In this document: one piece after another, positions 19,468 through 29,560 of the stretch
How positions within the stretch are numbered: the stretch's first letter is position 1
How the letters are laid out: the number at the start of each line of letters is the position of its first letter
Assembly (NCBI GenBank): GCA_947631435.1
Contig: CANRLM010000006.1
Location: 1 to 45,225 of the forward strand
Length of the DNA: 45,225 nt
Direction of reading: 5' to 3'
Source of the DNA: an uncultured Akkermansia sp.
GTDB taxonomy: Bacteria; Verrucomicrobiota; Verrucomicrobiia; Verrucomicrobiales; Akkermansiaceae
Position numbers and translations under genes: made by a program
The notes under the pieces: generated by a model
What the model was told of the DNA's origin: nothing
The model's database searches: none
Seen by the model: the letters and a program-made list of their open reading frames with translations, nothing else

Positions 19468-19495
19468 TTGCCAAATGCTTTTTCATCGCTATAAT
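19468..19495 (+). promoter_or_regulatory. Malic enzyme promoter
   Basis: TTGCCA (19468-19473), a 16-nt spacer and TATAAT (19490-19495) lie 12 nt before the ATG. The leader would be only about 6 nt. Confidence 0.75.
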
Positions 19496-19507
19496 GTGGC
19501 GCAACCT

Positions 19508-20818
19508 ATGATGAGTGACTCTTTAGCACAGCAAGCGCTTCAATACCACGAGCAGCCGCGTCCGGGCAAGCTGGAGGTTCTCCCCTGCAAGTCATGCTTT
19601 ACCATCGATGACCTGACCCTGGCGTACTCTCCGGGAGTGGCGGAGCCTTGTCGCGCCATCAAGGCGGATCCTGCCGCCGCCGCCAAGTACACCGGACGCA
19701 GCAATCTCGTGGGAGTCATCAGCAATGGCACCGCCGTGCTGGGACTCGGGAATATCGGCGCCCGGGCGGCCAAGCCTGTGATGGAGGGCAAGGGGTTGCT
19801 CTTCAAAATTTATGCGGATGTGGACGTCGTCGATATCGAGCTGGATGTGACGAAGCCCGAGACGCTCATCGAGGTGATCAAAACCATGGAGCCCACCTTC
19901 GGCGCGATCAATCTGGAGGACATCAAGGCCCCCGAGTGCTTTATCGTGGAGCAGCGCCTGCGCGAGGAGATGAACATCCCGGTCTTCCACGATGACCAGC
20001 ACGGCACGGCGGTCATTTCCGGCGCGGCTCTGCTGAATGCCGCGCACCTGACCGGGCGCCTGCTGCAGGAAATGAAGTGCGTGGTCTGCGGCGCGGGGGC
20101 TGCCGGCATCGCCTGCGCAAAATTCTACATGGCGTTGGGCATTCGTCGTGAAAACATCTACATGTTCGACTCCAAGGGTCTCATCCACACCGGCCGCCTC
20201 GACCTGCATCCCACCAAGGCCATGTTCGCCCAGAGCGAGGACTGCACGCTGGAGGTCGCATTGCAGGGGGCGGACGTGTTTCTGGGGCTCTCGAAAAAGG
20301 GATTGCTCAAGCCCGAAATGGTGGCGAGCATGGCTCCCAACCCCATTATCTTCGCCTGCGCCAACCCTGACCCGGAGATCACGTACCACGAAGCGAAAGA
20401 AGCTCGACCGGACTGCATCATGGGCTCCGGGCGCAGTGATTGGCCGAATCAGGTGAACAATGTAAGCTGTTTCCCGTATATCTTCCGTGCCGCCCTGGAT
20501 ATGCAGGCCACCGGCATCAGTGAAGCCATGAAGATTGCCGCCGCACGGGCATTGGCAGATCTCGCCCGCTGCCCGGTGCCGCAGGAGGTCATCGACGCCA
20601 ACGGTGGCGTACCATTGGAATTCGGACACGACTACGTGATCCCCAAGCCCTTCGACCCACGCATGATCACCTTCCTCTGCCCCGCCATCGCGCAGGCTGC
20701 TGTCATCTCCGGCGTCGCCCAACGCGACCTCCCGGATCTTGAGCTCTACAAGCAGCAGCTCCAGGCCCGCGTGGCAAAGGTGCGAGAGCGCACGAGAGAA
20801 CTCGTGCAAAGTTACTGA
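19508..20818 (+). CDS. NAD(P)-dependent malic enzyme
   Basis: This protein of 436 residues decarboxylates malate to pyruvate and reduces NAD(P). It has the bacterial short form: YSPGVAEPC near the N-terminus, [18 protein letters not shown] (with the catalytic Lys), EDIKAPECF and the metal-binding HDDQHGTA, and a Rossmann motif [12 protein letters not shown]. It has no C-terminal phosphotransacetylase domain, unlike MaeB of enterobacteria. The start at 19508 (MMSDS) lies 12 nt after a TATAAT box; longer starts would run through the promoter. Monocistronic by context. Confidence 0.95.
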   Translation: MMSDSLAQQALQYHEQPRPGKLEVLPCKSCFTIDDLTLAYSPGVAEPCRAIKADPAAAAKYTGRSNLVGVISNGTAVLGLGNIGARAAKPVMEGKGLLFKIYADVDVVDIELDVTKPETLIEVIKTMEPTFGAINLEDIKAPECFIVEQRLREEMNIPVFHDDQHGTAVISGAALLNAAHLTGRLLQEMKCVVCGAGAAGIACAKFYMALGIRRENIYMFDSKGLIHTGRLDLHPTKAMFAQSEDCTLEVALQGADVFLGLSKKGLLKPEMVASMAPNPIIFACANPDPEITYHEAKEARPDCIMGSGRSDWPNQVNNVSCFPYIFRAALDMQATGISEAMKIAAARALADLARCPVPQEVIDANGGVPLEFGHDYVIPKPFDPRMITFLCPAIAQAAVISGVAQRDLPDLELYKQQLQARVAKVRERTRELVQSY

Positions 20819-20923
20819 TATCACCTGACTTGCTTTTCCCAGATTCGCCTCTGCCACCGCTCCGCTGCTCACTCTCCCTTTCTATTTCCCCCACGCTGTG
20901 TTCCAAAATTTGCCTCAGCTAAA

Positions 20924-20990
20924 GCTCTGCAGAAACGCGAGCTAGCGCGCTGATTTCCAGATTCGTCCTTCGTGATTTGTACTTCGACAG
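20924..20990 (+). repeat. Intergenic repeat module R2
   Basis: This holds GCTCTGCAGAAACGC and AGCGCGCTGATTTCCA (20944-20959), the latter identical to 29752-29767, then an ATTCGTCC...TACTTCG tail. It is the 3' module of the family without the core. The remainder of 20819-21015 holds no gene I can support. Confidence 0.65.
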
Positions 20991-21015
20991 ATTTGTTTGT
21001 CCTGCGAAAAAGGGC

Positions 21016-21043
21016 TTGCGCCGGCTGGAAAATATGGTAGGAT
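21016..21043 (+). promoter_or_regulatory. Rubrerythrin promoter
   Basis: TTGCGC (21016-21021), a 16-nt spacer and TAGGAT (21038-21043), with a TGG extension before the -10 box (ATGGTAGGAT), lie 25 nt before the ATG. Confidence 0.55.
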
Positions 21044-21068
21044 GCAGGGGTATTCAAGCATATCTATC

Positions 21069-21608
21069 ATGAGTAAATTGCAAGGAACCAAGACAGCGGC
21101 TAACCTCGCTACGGCCTTTGCCGGCGAGTCCCAGGCTCACACCAAGTACCTCTACTATGCCTCCAAGGCAAAAAAAGACGGCTATGTGCAGATCGCTCAG
21201 CTTTTTGAAGAGACTGCGCACAATGAAAAGGAACACGCCAAGATTTGGTTCAAGCTTCTGCACGATGGGATTCCCTCTACCGTGGAGAACCTGAAAGACG
21301 CGGCCAGTGGCGAGAATTACGAATGGACCGACATGTACAAAACCTTTGCCGCCGAAGCGCGAGAGGAAGGATTTGACGATATCGCCGCTCTTTTCGACGG
21401 CGTCGGAGCCATTGAGAAAGCCCACGAGGAGCGCTATCGCAAACTTCTGGCGAATATTGAGGGCGAGCTCGTCTTCAGTCGCGATGGTGACTGCATCTGG
21501 CAGTGCATCAACTGTGGGCATATCGTCGTTGGCAAGAAGGCGCCGGAGGTGTGCCCGGTGTGCGCCCACTCGCAGGCGTACTTCCAACAGCTTCCTCAGA
21601 ATTACTGA
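21069..21608 (+). CDS. Rubrerythrin
   Basis: This 179-residue protein is a classic rubrerythrin, a cytoplasmic peroxide scavenger of anaerobes. A ferritin-like four-helix domain (about 1-140) carries the diiron ligands (for example in [22 protein letters not shown] and [10 protein letters not shown]). The C-terminus is a rubredoxin-like iron centre: CINCGHIV...[11 protein letters not shown]. The start at 21069 (MSKLQGTKT) is the normal start. It is followed by a strong terminator and has no close co-oriented neighbour. It fits an anaerobic or microaerobic lifestyle. Confidence 0.96.
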   Translation: MSKLQGTKTAANLATAFAGESQAHTKYLYYASKAKKDGYVQIAQLFEETAHNEKEHAKIWFKLLHDGIPSTVENLKDAASGENYEWTDMYKTFAAEAREEGFDDIAALFDGVGAIEKAHEERYRKLLANIEGELVFSRDGDCIWQCINCGHIVVGKKAPEVCPVCAHSQAYFQQLPQNY

Positions 21609-21634
21609 AGAGAAGTTCTTCTTTCCTTTCCACA

Positions 21635-21676
21635 GGGAGACGAGGTGAGATATTCTCGCACCTCGTCTCCTTTTTT
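21635..21676 (+). terminator. Rho-independent terminator of rubrerythrin
   Basis: A 12-bp stem (GGAGACGAGGTG with CACCTCGTCTCC) is followed by six T's. It ends the rubrerythrin transcript and is the strongest terminator in the window. Confidence 0.92.
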
Positions 21677-21694
21677 ATCACGCTCTGAGAGCAT

Positions 21695-21728
21695 AAAAAA
21701 TTCCGAATTATCCGTCCGCGTGCGGACG
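21695..21728 (-). terminator. Possible his operon terminator
   Basis: On the minus strand, downstream of hisIE, CGTCCGC and GCGGACG form a short GC-rich hairpin (21728-21713) with a 2-nt gap. A run of six T's (21700-21695) follows 12 nt later. The distance to the T-run is long for a canonical terminator, so the call is tentative. Confidence 0.4.
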
Positions 21729-21789
21729 CCATGCGGAAGGTTGTACAGCGAGACTGACGATTGAAAACAGCGCAACGAGTCAACGCGCG

Positions 21790-22410
21790 TCAGTGTTTTT
21801 TCCAGCCGGGTTTGTGGCGACAAATGAGTTCTCGGGCAACCTGTTCAATGCGAAGGTGTTTGGAAGAAAGCAACACGATGAGGTGATAGAACATATCGGA
21901 GGCCTCGTAAAGGAGACGTTCATCATCCCCACCAACCGCCTCAATCACGGCCTCAAGCGCTTCTTCTCCAACCTTCTGCGCCATGCGTTTGGTACCGTCT
22001 CGGAAAAGGGATGTCGTGTAAGAACCTTCCGGCATTTCCTCGCGGCGCCTATCGATAAAATCTTGTAACTCAGCCAGGAAAAGCAAAGGATTCTGTTCAT
22101 TTGTCTGCCCCCAGCAAGTATCCGTTCCGGTGTGGCAGGTAGGACCGTCCGGATGCGCCAGGATCAGCAGAGCATCTGCGTCACAATCCACCAACACTTG
22201 CACGAGGTGTAACCGGTTGCCGCTGCTTTCTCCTTTGGTCCAGAGGCATTGCCGAGAGCGGCTGAAGAACGTCACTAATTGCGTTTTAAGTGTCTTCTCG
22301 TAGGCCTCCCGGTTCATATAGCCAAGCATCAGCACACGGCGAGTATCAGCATCTTGCACGATGGCAGGAACGAGCCCATTACCTTTGTCGAAATCAATGG
22401 AATTATTCAT
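21790..22410 (-). CDS. hisIE: Phosphoribosyl-AMP cyclohydrolase / phosphoribosyl-ATP pyrophosphatase
   Basis: This 206-residue bifunctional enzyme does steps two and three of histidine synthesis. The HisI part (about 1-115) has [14 protein letters not shown] and metal-binding cysteines and aspartates in DCDADALLI...HTGTDTCW. The HisE part (about 118-206) has the segment [20 protein letters not shown] and the helix with YEASDMFYH. The ATG at 22410 ([19 protein letters not shown]) is chosen; it overlaps the hisF stop by 8 bases. It is the last gene of the his operon. Both parts look intact. Confidence 0.96.
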   Translation of the reverse strand: MNNSIDFDKGNGLVPAIVQDADTRRVLMLGYMNREAYEKTLKTQLVTFFSRSRQCLWTKGESSGNRLHLVQVLVDCDADALLILAHPDGPTCHTGTDTCWGQTNEQNPLLFLAELQDFIDRRREEMPEGSYTTSLFRDGTKRMAQKVGEEALEAVIEAVGGDDERLLYEASDMFYHLIVLLSSKHLRIEQVARELICRHKPGWKKH

Positions 22411-23179
22411 GAAATGTAGGGGAAATTCGAGTGGGTATTCCTTGTTTTTGCAGGAAGATCTTGAGTTCGGGAAGTGCAATCTCACCGAAGTGAAAAACAC
22501 CGGCTGCCAATGCTGCATCCGCATGACCGATAGAAAAGGCATCAGCAAAGTCCTGCATGCAACCCGCGCCGCCGCTGGCAATCACCGGGATGGGCAGCGA
22601 ATCCGCCAGCCGGGCCAGGGCATCATTAGCAAAACCCTTGCGCGATCCGTCGTGGTTCATCGAGGTAAAGAGGATCTCCCCCGCCCCACGATTTGCCGCT
22701 TCTGCTGCCCATAAAAAAAGATCGCGTGCCACCGGGATGCGTCCGCCATTTGCGTAACACTGCCACTCTCCGTTCTTTTCGCAGCGCGCATCGATCGCCA
22801 CCACACAGACCTGGCTACCGAAGCGCCCGGCTATAGAATCAATAATGGACGGATCACGCAGAGCCGCAGAATTCACACTCACCTTGTCGGCCCCCGCATC
22901 CAGCAGGCGTGCCACATCCTCCACGCCGGACACGCCGCCGCCCACAGTGAAGGGAATCGAAATTTCAGCTGCAATATGGCTGACCAGTTTGGTAAAAGTA
23001 CGGCGTCCTTCATGACTCGCGGTAATATCGAGGTACACGAGTTCATCCGCTCCCTGTTCGCTGTAAGATTTGCCCAACTCCACCGGATCACCCGCTTCCC
23101 GGAGATTCACAAAGCAGGTACCCTTTACAGTGCGACCGTCCTTCACATCAAGGCAGGGAATGATGCGTTTGGCTAACAT
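22403..23179 (-). CDS. hisF: Imidazole glycerol phosphate synthase, cyclase subunit
   Basis: This 258-residue TIM barrel makes imidazole glycerol phosphate and AICAR, using ammonia from HisH. It starts [20 protein letters not shown], which holds catalytic D11; the second catalytic Asp lies in [13 protein letters not shown], and the phosphate-binding loops GGGVSG and ASGGAG are present. It overlaps the hisA stop by 7 bases and the hisIE start by 8, so translation is coupled through the operon. Confidence 0.97.
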   Translation of the reverse strand: MLAKRIIPCLDVKDGRTVKGTCFVNLREAGDPVELGKSYSEQGADELVYLDITASHEGRRTFTKLVSHIAAEISIPFTVGGGVSGVEDVARLLDAGADKVSVNSAALRDPSIIDSIAGRFGSQVCVVAIDARCEKNGEWQCYANGGRIPVARDLFLWAAEAANRGAGEILFTSMNHDGSRKGFANDALARLADSLPIPVIASGGAGCMQDFADAFSIGHADAALAAGVFHFGEIALPELKIFLQKQGIPTRISPTFHE

Positions 23180-23916
23180 GCGTTGGGAGATAGGGTTGAG
23201 AGTTGCTGAATGAGAGTTGGCAGGTCGAGATGCCCCTCGTAAAAAGCCTTTCCGAAAACCACGGCCGGGATGCCGAATTTTTGCAGCTCTATGATATCCT
23301 GCGCACAGCTTACTCCCCCGCTGGCAATGAGATGACACCCCGGAAATCGCTTCATGAGACTGCGATAGAGTTCGATATTTGGTCCACTGAGCATGCCGTC
23401 CCTTGAGATATCTGTGCAGAGCACGCGCGAAATGCCTTTCTCGATAAAGCGGGCCATAAAATCTGCAAGACTTATCCCACTTTCCCGAAGCCAGCCATGA
23501 GTGCGAATACGACCGTTGCTCATATCGGCTCCCAGGATGAAGCGATCTGCTCCGTGGGAGAAGATCCAATTATCGACAAGCTCCGGTTGTGTAGCGGCTA
23601 CACTGCCGATAGTGACCATAGCGGCGCCGGCAGAGAAAACGGAGAGCAAATCCTGCTCGCTCTTGATGCCTCCGCCGAAATCTACTTCAAGATCTGTGGC
23701 GGCACATATCTTCTCCAAAACCGGCAGATTGACGCAATGCTTTTCCTTCGCACCATCGAGATCCACGACATGTAATCGCCTTATGCCTAGTTGTTCAAAT
23801 TGTTGCGCAACCTCAGCCGGGTTGTCGGAATATCTGGTACACGCGTCATAATTCCCCTTTGACAGTCGCACGCAGCGACCATCGATGATGTCGATGGCGG
23901 GGATGAGTTCGATCAT
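23173..23916 (-). CDS. hisA: Phosphoribosylformimino-5-aminoimidazole carboxamide ribotide isomerase
   Basis: The 247-residue TIM barrel opens the ring of ProFAR to give PRFAR, step four of the pathway. It starts [21 protein letters not shown], with catalytic D8; the second catalytic Asp lies in [15 protein letters not shown]. Loops FGGGIKS and ASGGVS bind phosphate. The start at 23916 overlaps the hisH stop by four bases. There is no sign of the dual HisA/TrpF (PriA) use beyond the general family. Confidence 0.96.
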   Translation of the reverse strand: MIELIPAIDIIDGRCVRLSKGNYDACTRYSDNPAEVAQQFEQLGIRRLHVVDLDGAKEKHCVNLPVLEKICAATDLEVDFGGGIKSEQDLLSVFSAGAAMVTIGSVAATQPELVDNWIFSHGADRFILGADMSNGRIRTHGWLRESGISLADFMARFIEKGISRVLCTDISRDGMLSGPNIELYRSLMKRFPGCHLIASGGVSCAQDIIELQKFGIPAVVFGKAFYEGHLDLPTLIQQLSTLSPNAC

Positions 23917-24524
23917 GAGAGACGAAGGAAGTTGGAGAGGAGGCGCTCGCCAGAGGAGCCGCTCTTTTCCGGGTGAAATTGCACAGCGTAAAAATTGTCC
24001 TTCTTCAGGGCAGAGCAGAAGGTCACTCCACCGTATTCCGTCGTTGCAACAGTGAACGGAGAATGGGGTGAAACGCAGCAAAAACTATGGATGAAATACA
24101 TGAATGATCCCTCAGAAATACCGTCGAAGAGAGGAGAGCGCAGAGAGTGAACGGTATTCCACCCGATGTGCGGGATCTTCTGCGGCGCAGCGGGCCAGAG
24201 AGAAGAAAAGCGTCGCGCTCGCACACCGGGGAAAAGACCAAGGCAGGCTGTATCTCCTTCTTCTGAGTACTCGCAGAAAAGCTGTTGACCTATACAGATG
24301 CCGAGTACCGGCTGCCTGAGACAACACACGAGATCCGCCAATCCCTTCTGCCGTAGAGATGCCATCGTGTGCCCCGCTTCTCCCTGGCCCGGCAGTACTA
24401 CCCGATCCGCCGCTCTGATCTTCTCCGGATCATCCGTGAGTAGGGGATCCGCTCCAACGCGGCGCAGCGCATTCACCACTGAGCGGATGTTTCCCGCGTC
24501 GTAGTTGATGACCGCTATATTCAT
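23913..24524 (-). CDS. hisH: Imidazole glycerol phosphate synthase, glutamine amidotransferase subunit
   Basis: The 203-residue glutaminase frees ammonia from glutamine for HisF. The N-terminus is MNIAVINYDAGNIRSVVNAL. The catalytic cysteine lies in PVLGICIGQQLF, the His-Glu pair in AVQFHPEKSG, and the oxyanion region in RVVLPGQGEAG. The P-G-Q-G oxyanion sequence replaces the more usual P-G-V-G. It lies 23 nt after hisB. The longer upstream reading (to 24830) runs through hisB and is rejected. Confidence 0.96.
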   Translation of the reverse strand: MNIAVINYDAGNIRSVVNALRRVGADPLLTDDPEKIRAADRVVLPGQGEAGHTMASLRQKGLADLVCCLRQPVLGICIGQQLFCEYSEEGDTACLGLFPGVRARRFSSLWPAAPQKIPHIGWNTVHSLRSPLFDGISEGSFMYFIHSFCCVSPHSPFTVATTEYGGVTFCSALKKDNFYAVQFHPEKSGSSGERLLSNFLRLS

Positions 24525-24547
24525 GGATAGATGGGAGGGTGAAAAAG

Positions 24548-25612
24548 TCAGAGAGCCCCCTTGCTGGAGGGAAGCACGAGGTGGCGAACGTCCCTTTGTA
24601 CCGCCATACGAAGGGCTCGGGCAAAAGCCTTGAAGACAGACTCGATGCGGTGATGGTCGTTCTCCCCACTCGCCTGTACGCTCAGGTTCATGTGGGCCGC
24701 GTCGCTCAGGCTTTTGAAGAAATGGAAGAACATCTCCGAAGGTATACCGCCGATCGTGTCGTGCCGGAACCTCACATCCCACTGCAGCCATGGACGTCCT
24801 CCGAAGTCCAACGCCACACGGCAGAGGCAATCATCCATCGGCAGGCAATACCCGTAGCGAGCAATGCCGATCTTTTCACCCAATGCGCGCCGCAGGCATT
24901 CTCCGAGCGCCAGAGCTGTGTCCTCCATCGTGTGGTGCTCATCCACTTGCGTGTCACCGTCAGCGCGGATGGTGAGCGAAATTCCTCCGTGATGCAGAAG
25001 CTGCTCAAGCATGTGATCGAGAAAAGGAAGACCGGTGCTGACACTGCCCTTGCCCGGACGATCCAAATCCAACTGCACGAGCACATCCGTCTCTTTCGTC
25101 CGGCAGTGCACCTCCGTTAGGCGTTCCCCTGCGATGACCACCTCTGCCACTTTGTCCCATCCGAATTCCGAACTGATACCAAGAAAGCGACAGCCCAAAT
25201 TTTTTGCGAGCTGCTCATCTGTTTCCCGGTCGCCGATAACGTACGAGTGCTCCAGGTCGCAACTGCCATCCATGTACTGCTTAAGCATGCCGGTGCCGGG
25301 TTTGCGCGTCGGCGCGTTGTCCTGGGGAAAATGGCGATCTATGTGGATGGCATCAAATTCAATCCCCTCGCCGCGCAGGGTGTCGAGAATAAGATTTTGC
25401 ACCGGCCGGAAATCCTCCTCGGGAAAAGACGGCGTGCCAAGGCCATCCTGATTGGTGACCATCACAAAACGGTAGTCCGTGCACTCGCGAATGAGCGAGA
25501 GCGCATGGAAAACTCTCGGCATGAAGGCAAGCTTTTCCAGACGATCCAACTGCTCATCCGCAGGCTCGCGCACGAGGGTGCCATCACGATCGATAAAGAG
25601 AATTTTTTTCAT
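24548..25612 (-). CDS. hisB: Histidinol-phosphatase / imidazoleglycerol-phosphate dehydratase
   Basis: This 354-residue bifunctional HisB catalyses steps six and eight of the pathway. The N-terminal HAD phosphatase (about 1-165) has [13 protein letters not shown] with the nucleophile Asp, the VTNQDG threonine motif and the GDRETD motif. The C-terminal IGP dehydratase (about 170-354) has the [14 protein letters not shown] and [10 protein letters not shown] repeats that bind manganese. It overlaps the hisD-hisC stop by four bases. This fused form is best known in gammaproteobacteria and Bacteroidota. Confidence 0.96.
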   Translation of the reverse strand: MKKILFIDRDGTLVREPADEQLDRLEKLAFMPRVFHALSLIRECTDYRFVMVTNQDGLGTPSFPEEDFRPVQNLILDTLRGEGIEFDAIHIDRHFPQDNAPTRKPGTGMLKQYMDGSCDLEHSYVIGDRETDEQLAKNLGCRFLGISSEFGWDKVAEVVIAGERLTEVHCRTKETDVLVQLDLDRPGKGSVSTGLPFLDHMLEQLLHHGGISLTIRADGDTQVDEHHTMEDTALALGECLRRALGEKIGIARYGYCLPMDDCLCRVALDFGGRPWLQWDVRFRHDTIGGIPSEMFFHFFKSLSDAAHMNLSVQASGENDHHRIESVFKAFARALRMAVQRDVRHLVLPSSKGAL

Positions 25613-27999
25613 GAGGCGTCAGAGGGAGAGAAAACGGTCTTATCCAAATCATTCAACGCAGCGAGCAGCTCGTCATTTTCCTGAGAGCTGCCTATGGTGA
25701 TGCGCAGACACCCGGCGCAGAGAGCAATGCGACTGCGATTGCGCACGATGATGCCGCGCTCCACGAGCGCATCATAGATCCCCTGCGCGTCGCTCACACG
25801 CACCAGCAAAAAGTTTGCGGCACTCGGGAACACACGTTGGCAAAGTCGCAATGATTCCAGCTCTGCTCTCATTCGTTCCCGCTGCGACAAAATACTCTGC
25901 ACCCTGGCATCCATCTCGTCCCGTTGAGTCAGGAGATCGAGCGCGTAGCGCTGCGTAAGCGCATTGACATTGTACGGGTACTTGACGCGGTTGAAAAAGG
26001 TGATGAGATCCGGCCGCGCCAACGCCATACCGAGACGAATCCCTGCACTCGCCCATGCCTTCGAGAAAGTGCGCAGAATGATGAGTCGCGGGTACTCTTT
26101 CAGCCGCGGCAGCAGACTTCCCTCCGGCGCAAAATCGATGTACGCTTCATCGACTACCACGATGCCGGGAAAACGAGTGAGCACTTCCTCAATCTCCCGG
26201 ATATCAATCATGTTGCCCGTTGGATTGTTCGGGCTGCAAAGAAAAATCACACGCGTGCAGGCATCGGCTGCCGCAAGCAGCTTCTCTGCACTGAACGAGA
26301 AGTCTGCTTCGTCCAACGATACACTGCGATACTCCACCCCGTTAATGTGTGCGCACACGGAATACATGCCGTAAGTAGGTTCCGACGCAAGGACATTGTG
26401 CTGCCCCGGTTCGCAGAAGATGCGGTAGATCAGGTCGATCGCTTCATCGCTCCCGTTACCCAGAAAAATAGAATCCTCCCCCACACCGAGTTGCTCCGCC
26501 AGTTTTTCTTTCAATTCTCGCTGCAGAGGATCCGGGTAGCGATTGTACGGCGAATTGTACGGACTTTCGTTAGCGTCCAGAAAAATGTGCGCACTATGCC
26601 CGGAATATTCATCTCGTGCGCTGCTGTAAGGTTTCAGGGAACGAATGGAGGGACGTACAAGGGCGAGGAGCTCATTTCTCTGTTCTTCCTGCACGGCACC
26701 GGCACCCTGCTGCATTTTCTCGGCTTCCGCGATGCGAAGAGACATGGCAGCCTTGTGGGCATCAAGCTGCTCGGCATGCGCCATGAGTTCCACGCAACGC
26801 CCGATGGAGGAAATACCGCGAGGGGTCAGCTCCTGAAGCGTCATCTTGCGCATGAAGCCATCGAGGCACAATGAGCTGTAAGCGCGAGAATACCCAAGCG
26901 TCGGCAGAGTGTGATTCGTGCCGGAAGCGTAGTCTCCCGCACTTTCGCAGCTGTAATTCCCCAGAAACACCGAGCCGGCATTTGTCGTGCGCTCCGCTAC
27001 AGCACGGTAATTTTTCACGGCAAGTACGAGATGCTCCGGCGCGTAGGCGTTGATGAAATCAATCGACTCCTGTTCATCCGGGAAAAGGAGAGCCATGCTG
27101 TGTGCGAGAGCTTGTTCTGCGATTCTCTTGCGCGGAAGCTGCTCGAGCTGGCGTTCCATTTCCTGCAACACGCGATCCAGAACATCTTGTTCCGTGGTCA
27201 CGACCACCACCTGGCTGTCCGGCCCGTGCTCGGCCTGACTGAGCAGATCTGCCGCCACAAATTCCGGTCGGCAGGATGTATCCGCATATACCAATACTTC
27301 GCTCGGTCCCGCCGGCATATCAATAGCGACGCCCGATAGCCCCACAAGCTGTTTCGCCGCCACCACATACGAATTCCCGGGGCCGAATATCTTATCCACT
27401 TTCGGCACACTCTCTGTACCGTACGCAAGAGCAGCGATTGCTTGCGCCCCACCCACACGGCACACGCGTGTAACACCGCACAAAGAAGCAGCATATACGA
27501 TAGCAGGATGTACGCTCCCATCCAACCCAGGCGGTGTGCAGAGGGTAATTTCTTTGCAGCCTGCCAGACGCGCCGGAACGCCAAGCATCAGCACCGTGGA
27601 AAAGAGCGGCGCTGACCCCCCCGGAACATAGAGACCTACGCGCTCAATCGGCAGCGTCCGCTGCTCACACAAGATGCCCGGAGCTGTCTGCACCTGTATC
27701 CTCCTGCTGCGCTGCGCGGCGTGGAAACGCAGGATATTGTCGTGTGCAAGGCGAATGGCCTCTCGAAGTTCGGGGGAAACTTGTTGACCCGTTGCTCGTA
27801 TCTCACGCTCGCTGAGCTGAATTTCCCGCAAAACGCAGTGGTCAAAGCGTTCACTGAATTCTCGGAGAGCGGCATCACCCCGCTCCCGCACAGCCTCCAC
27901 TATCGGACGCACCGTGCCAAAGAGAGACGTGGCATCTCGAGCAGGACGCTGCGTGAGAGTGTTGAGCTTTTCTTTCGCCGGATTGATGATAACTTGCAT
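25609..27999 (-). CDS. HisD-HisC fusion: histidinol dehydrogenase / histidinol-phosphate aminotransferase
   Basis: This is one uninterrupted frame of 796 residues. The first 430 or so match His[19 protein letters not shown], the [12 protein letters not shown] loop, metal and acid-base residues in the segments YAPEHLVL and GTNHTLPT. After a short linker ([11 protein letters not shown] region), residues from about 445 match His[32 protein letters not shown], and the PLP lysine in [16 protein letters not shown]. It catalyses the transamination (step 7) and the final two oxidations. An ATG at 27999 is preferred over TTG at 28008. The gene is 21 nt after hisG. Confidence 0.95.
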   Translation of the reverse strand: MQVIINPAKEKLNTLTQRPARDATSLFGTVRPIVEAVRERGDAALREFSERFDHCVLREIQLSEREIRATGQQVSPELREAIRLAHDNILRFHAAQRSRRIQVQTAPGILCEQRTLPIERVGLYVPGGSAPLFSTVLMLGVPARLAGCKEITLCTPPGLDGSVHPAIVYAASLCGVTRVCRVGGAQAIAALAYGTESVPKVDKIFGPGNSYVVAAKQLVGLSGVAIDMPAGPSEVLVYADTSCRPEFVAADLLSQAEHGPDSQVVVVTTEQDVLDRVLQEMERQLEQLPRKRIAEQALAHSMALLFPDEQESIDFINAYAPEHLVLAVKNYRAVAERTTNAGSVFLGNYSCESAGDYASGTNHTLPTLGYSRAYSSLCLDGFMRKMTLQELTPRGISSIGRCVELMAHAEQLDAHKAAMSLRIAEAEKMQQGAGAVQEEQRNELLALVRPSIRSLKPYSSARDEYSGHSAHIFLDANESPYNSPYNRYPDPLQRELKEKLAEQLGVGEDSIFLGNGSDEAIDLIYRIFCEPGQHNVLASEPTYGMYSVCAHINGVEYRSVSLDEADFSFSAEKLLAAADACTRVIFLCSPNNPTGNMIDIREIEEVLTRFPGIVVVDEAYIDFAPEGSLLPRLKEYPRLIILRTFSKAWASAGIRLGMALARPDLITFFNRVKYPYNVNALTQRYALDLLTQRDEMDARVQSILSQRERMRAELESLRLCQRVFPSAANFLLVRVSDAQGIYDALVERGIIVRNRSRIALCAGCLRITIGSSQENDELLAALNDLDKTVFSPSDAS

Positions 28000-28020
28000 A
28001 GTGATCAATGCGAGAGACGA

Positions 28021-28881
28021 TCAGAGTACCATGCTCTCAACGGGTAGTACAAGAATTCCCTGGGCACCGGCGTCCTTCAAACGCCCGATGATTTCCCAAA
28101 AACGTTTCTCATCCAGCACAGTGTGAATGCTACACCAATCTTCCTGAGCCAATGGCATTACCGTCGGACTCTTGATGCCCGGCAGCACACTGAGAATCGC
28201 TCCCAACGACTTCCGTGGCGCATTCATCAACACGTATTTCTTCCCGACAGCCCCCATTACCGCGCGGATACGAAAAAGCAACTCCTGAAGCACAGCCTTT
28301 TTCTCTGAGTCAAGTTTGCGGTGAGCAATGAGCACCGCCTCACTTCGCAAAACAACATCTTCCTCCTTGAGATTGTTGCTCACCAACGTAGAGCCGGAAC
28401 TCACGATGTCGAATATGGCATCCGCCAGTCCGATTCCGGTGGAGATTTCCACCGAGCCGGAGATGACGTGAATATCTGCTTGCACACCCTGATCCTGCAA
28501 ATAGCGTCGCAGGATAGAGGGGTAGGATGTCGCGATGCGGCATCCCTCCAGAGACGCAATACCGCTGTAATCCATCTGTTTGGGCACCGCAATGGAGAGA
28601 CGGCATTCCCCAAAGCCGAGATTTTCTACAATCTCGGCATCCGCCCCCTGCTCCTCCAGCTCGTTGAGTCCTACTACTCCGACATCCGCTGTCCCATCCG
28701 CCACAGTACCCGGGATATCGTCATCGCGCAGGAAGAGTACTTCCACGGGAAAATTGCTTGCTGCCACCAGTAGCGTTCGCTTGCTCGTACCGATCCGAAT
28801 GCCTGTTTCTGCCAACAGGTGCATAGTATCTTCATTCAGACGACCTTTGGATTGCACGGCGATTCTCAGTGTCTTGCTCAT
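28021..28881 (-). CDS. hisG: ATP phosphoribosyltransferase, long form
   Basis: The 286-residue enzyme couples ATP and PRPP in the first, feedback-regulated step. It starts MSKTLRIAVQSKGRLNEDT; the PRPP loop lies near DIVSSGSTLVSNNL, and the C-terminal ACT-like domain (about 210-286) is present, so it needs no HisZ partner. The start at 28881 is selected because the first beta strand begins there; the upstream Thr- and Ala-rich extension is out of family and comes from the ankyrin gene's tail in another frame. It lies 16 nt after the ankyrin gene. Confidence 0.96.
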   Translation of the reverse strand: MSKTLRIAVQSKGRLNEDTMHLLAETGIRIGTSKRTLLVAASNFPVEVLFLRDDDIPGTVADGTADVGVVGLNELEEQGADAEIVENLGFGECRLSIAVPKQMDYSGIASLEGCRIATSYPSILRRYLQDQGVQADIHVISGSVEISTGIGLADAIFDIVSSGSTLVSNNLKEEDVVLRSEAVLIAHRKLDSEKKAVLQELLFRIRAVMGAVGKKYVLMNAPRKSLGAILSVLPGIKSPTVMPLAQEDWCSIHTVLDEKRFWEIIGRLKDAGAQGILVLPVESMVL

Positions 28882-28897
28882 AGTTGTCCGGTTTGTA

Positions 28898-29479
28898 TTA
28901 ATGTTCATGGTGGCAGCAGCAGTGCTCTTCTTCCCCGCCGCAGCAGCATTCGTGGTCCCCGTCGTGGTGATGTCCGCAGTGGCACTTGCCCGCCTGCTCT
29001 TCTTCATCCTCCTCCGGGGGCATGAGAAGGTCGATGAGTTCACGTTCTGTCGCAAGTTTCACCGCCAGTTCCCCGCGGGAATTGCGCAAGTCTCGCTTTG
29101 CCCCGGCTGCCAAAAGCATTTTCGCAATCCCGGAATAACCGTAACGAGCTGCAACATGTAGTGGCGGTTCACCGTATGGATTGCGAGCGTTAACATCCGC
29201 CCCCGTCGCCAGCAATAACGCTATGAGTTTTTCATCTGGCTCCACCCCCGCCTCCCGCAGCTCCGGGGAAAAATCCACCTCGTCCTGGAGCAACAGAGTC
29301 GCCGCACGCCGCATGGTCTCCGGGGCTCCTCCCTTCTCGACTTCCTTCAAAAATTCCTGCACAGGCTCATCAAAATCGTCCGGATCAAGTTCCTCTGCCA
29401 TGGCACGAAGATCCTCCGGCAACACCATGGGTTGCTCCTCTTTCTCCAGCTCAATCGTGTTCCACCCGTCATTCAGCAT
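28898..29479 (-). CDS. Ankyrin-repeat protein with Cys/His-rich tail
   Basis: The 193-residue protein, read from the ATG at 29479, is acidic in its first 80 residues. It then has about two ankyrin repeats (GADVNARNPYGEPPLHVAARYG and the next unit). The last 30 residues hold 8 cysteines and 9 histidines (CHCGHHH...CCC...CCCHHEH), an arrangement that would bind several metal ions. A GTG at 29521 would add 14 residues, but the -10 box lies between the two starts, so the ATG is preferred. It opens the his operon. Function unknown: a metal-sensing or metallochaperone role is possible. Confidence 0.75.
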   Translation of the reverse strand: MLNDGWNTIELEKEEQPMVLPEDLRAMAEELDPDDFDEPVQEFLKEVEKGGAPETMRRAATLLLQDEVDFSPELREAGVEPDEKLIALLLATGADVNARNPYGEPPLHVAARYGYSGIAKMLLAAGAKRDLRNSRGELAVKLATERELIDLLMPPEEDEEEQAGKCHCGHHHDGDHECCCGGEEEHCCCHHEH

Positions 29480-29488
29480 CGCGCCGGG

Positions 29489-29517
29489 ATTATACACCTT
29501 CCCCCCTCCTTTGACCA
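29489..29517 (-). promoter_or_regulatory. Likely promoter of the ankyrin-his operon
   Basis: On the minus strand TGGTCA (29517-29512), a 17-nt spacer and TATAAT (29494-29489) end 9 nt before the ATG at 29479. The -35 box is imperfect, but the spacing and short leader match other promoters in the window. No leader peptide or T-box is visible. Confidence 0.55.
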
Positions 29518-29560
29518 GCACGAATTGTAATCCCCGTGTGGAACTATACGCGAAATGCTG

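Noticed and set aside
28882..29055. N-terminal extension of HisG
   Set aside because: The extra residues are Thr/Ala-rich and come from reading the ankyrin gene's 3' end in another frame; the family start is at 28881.
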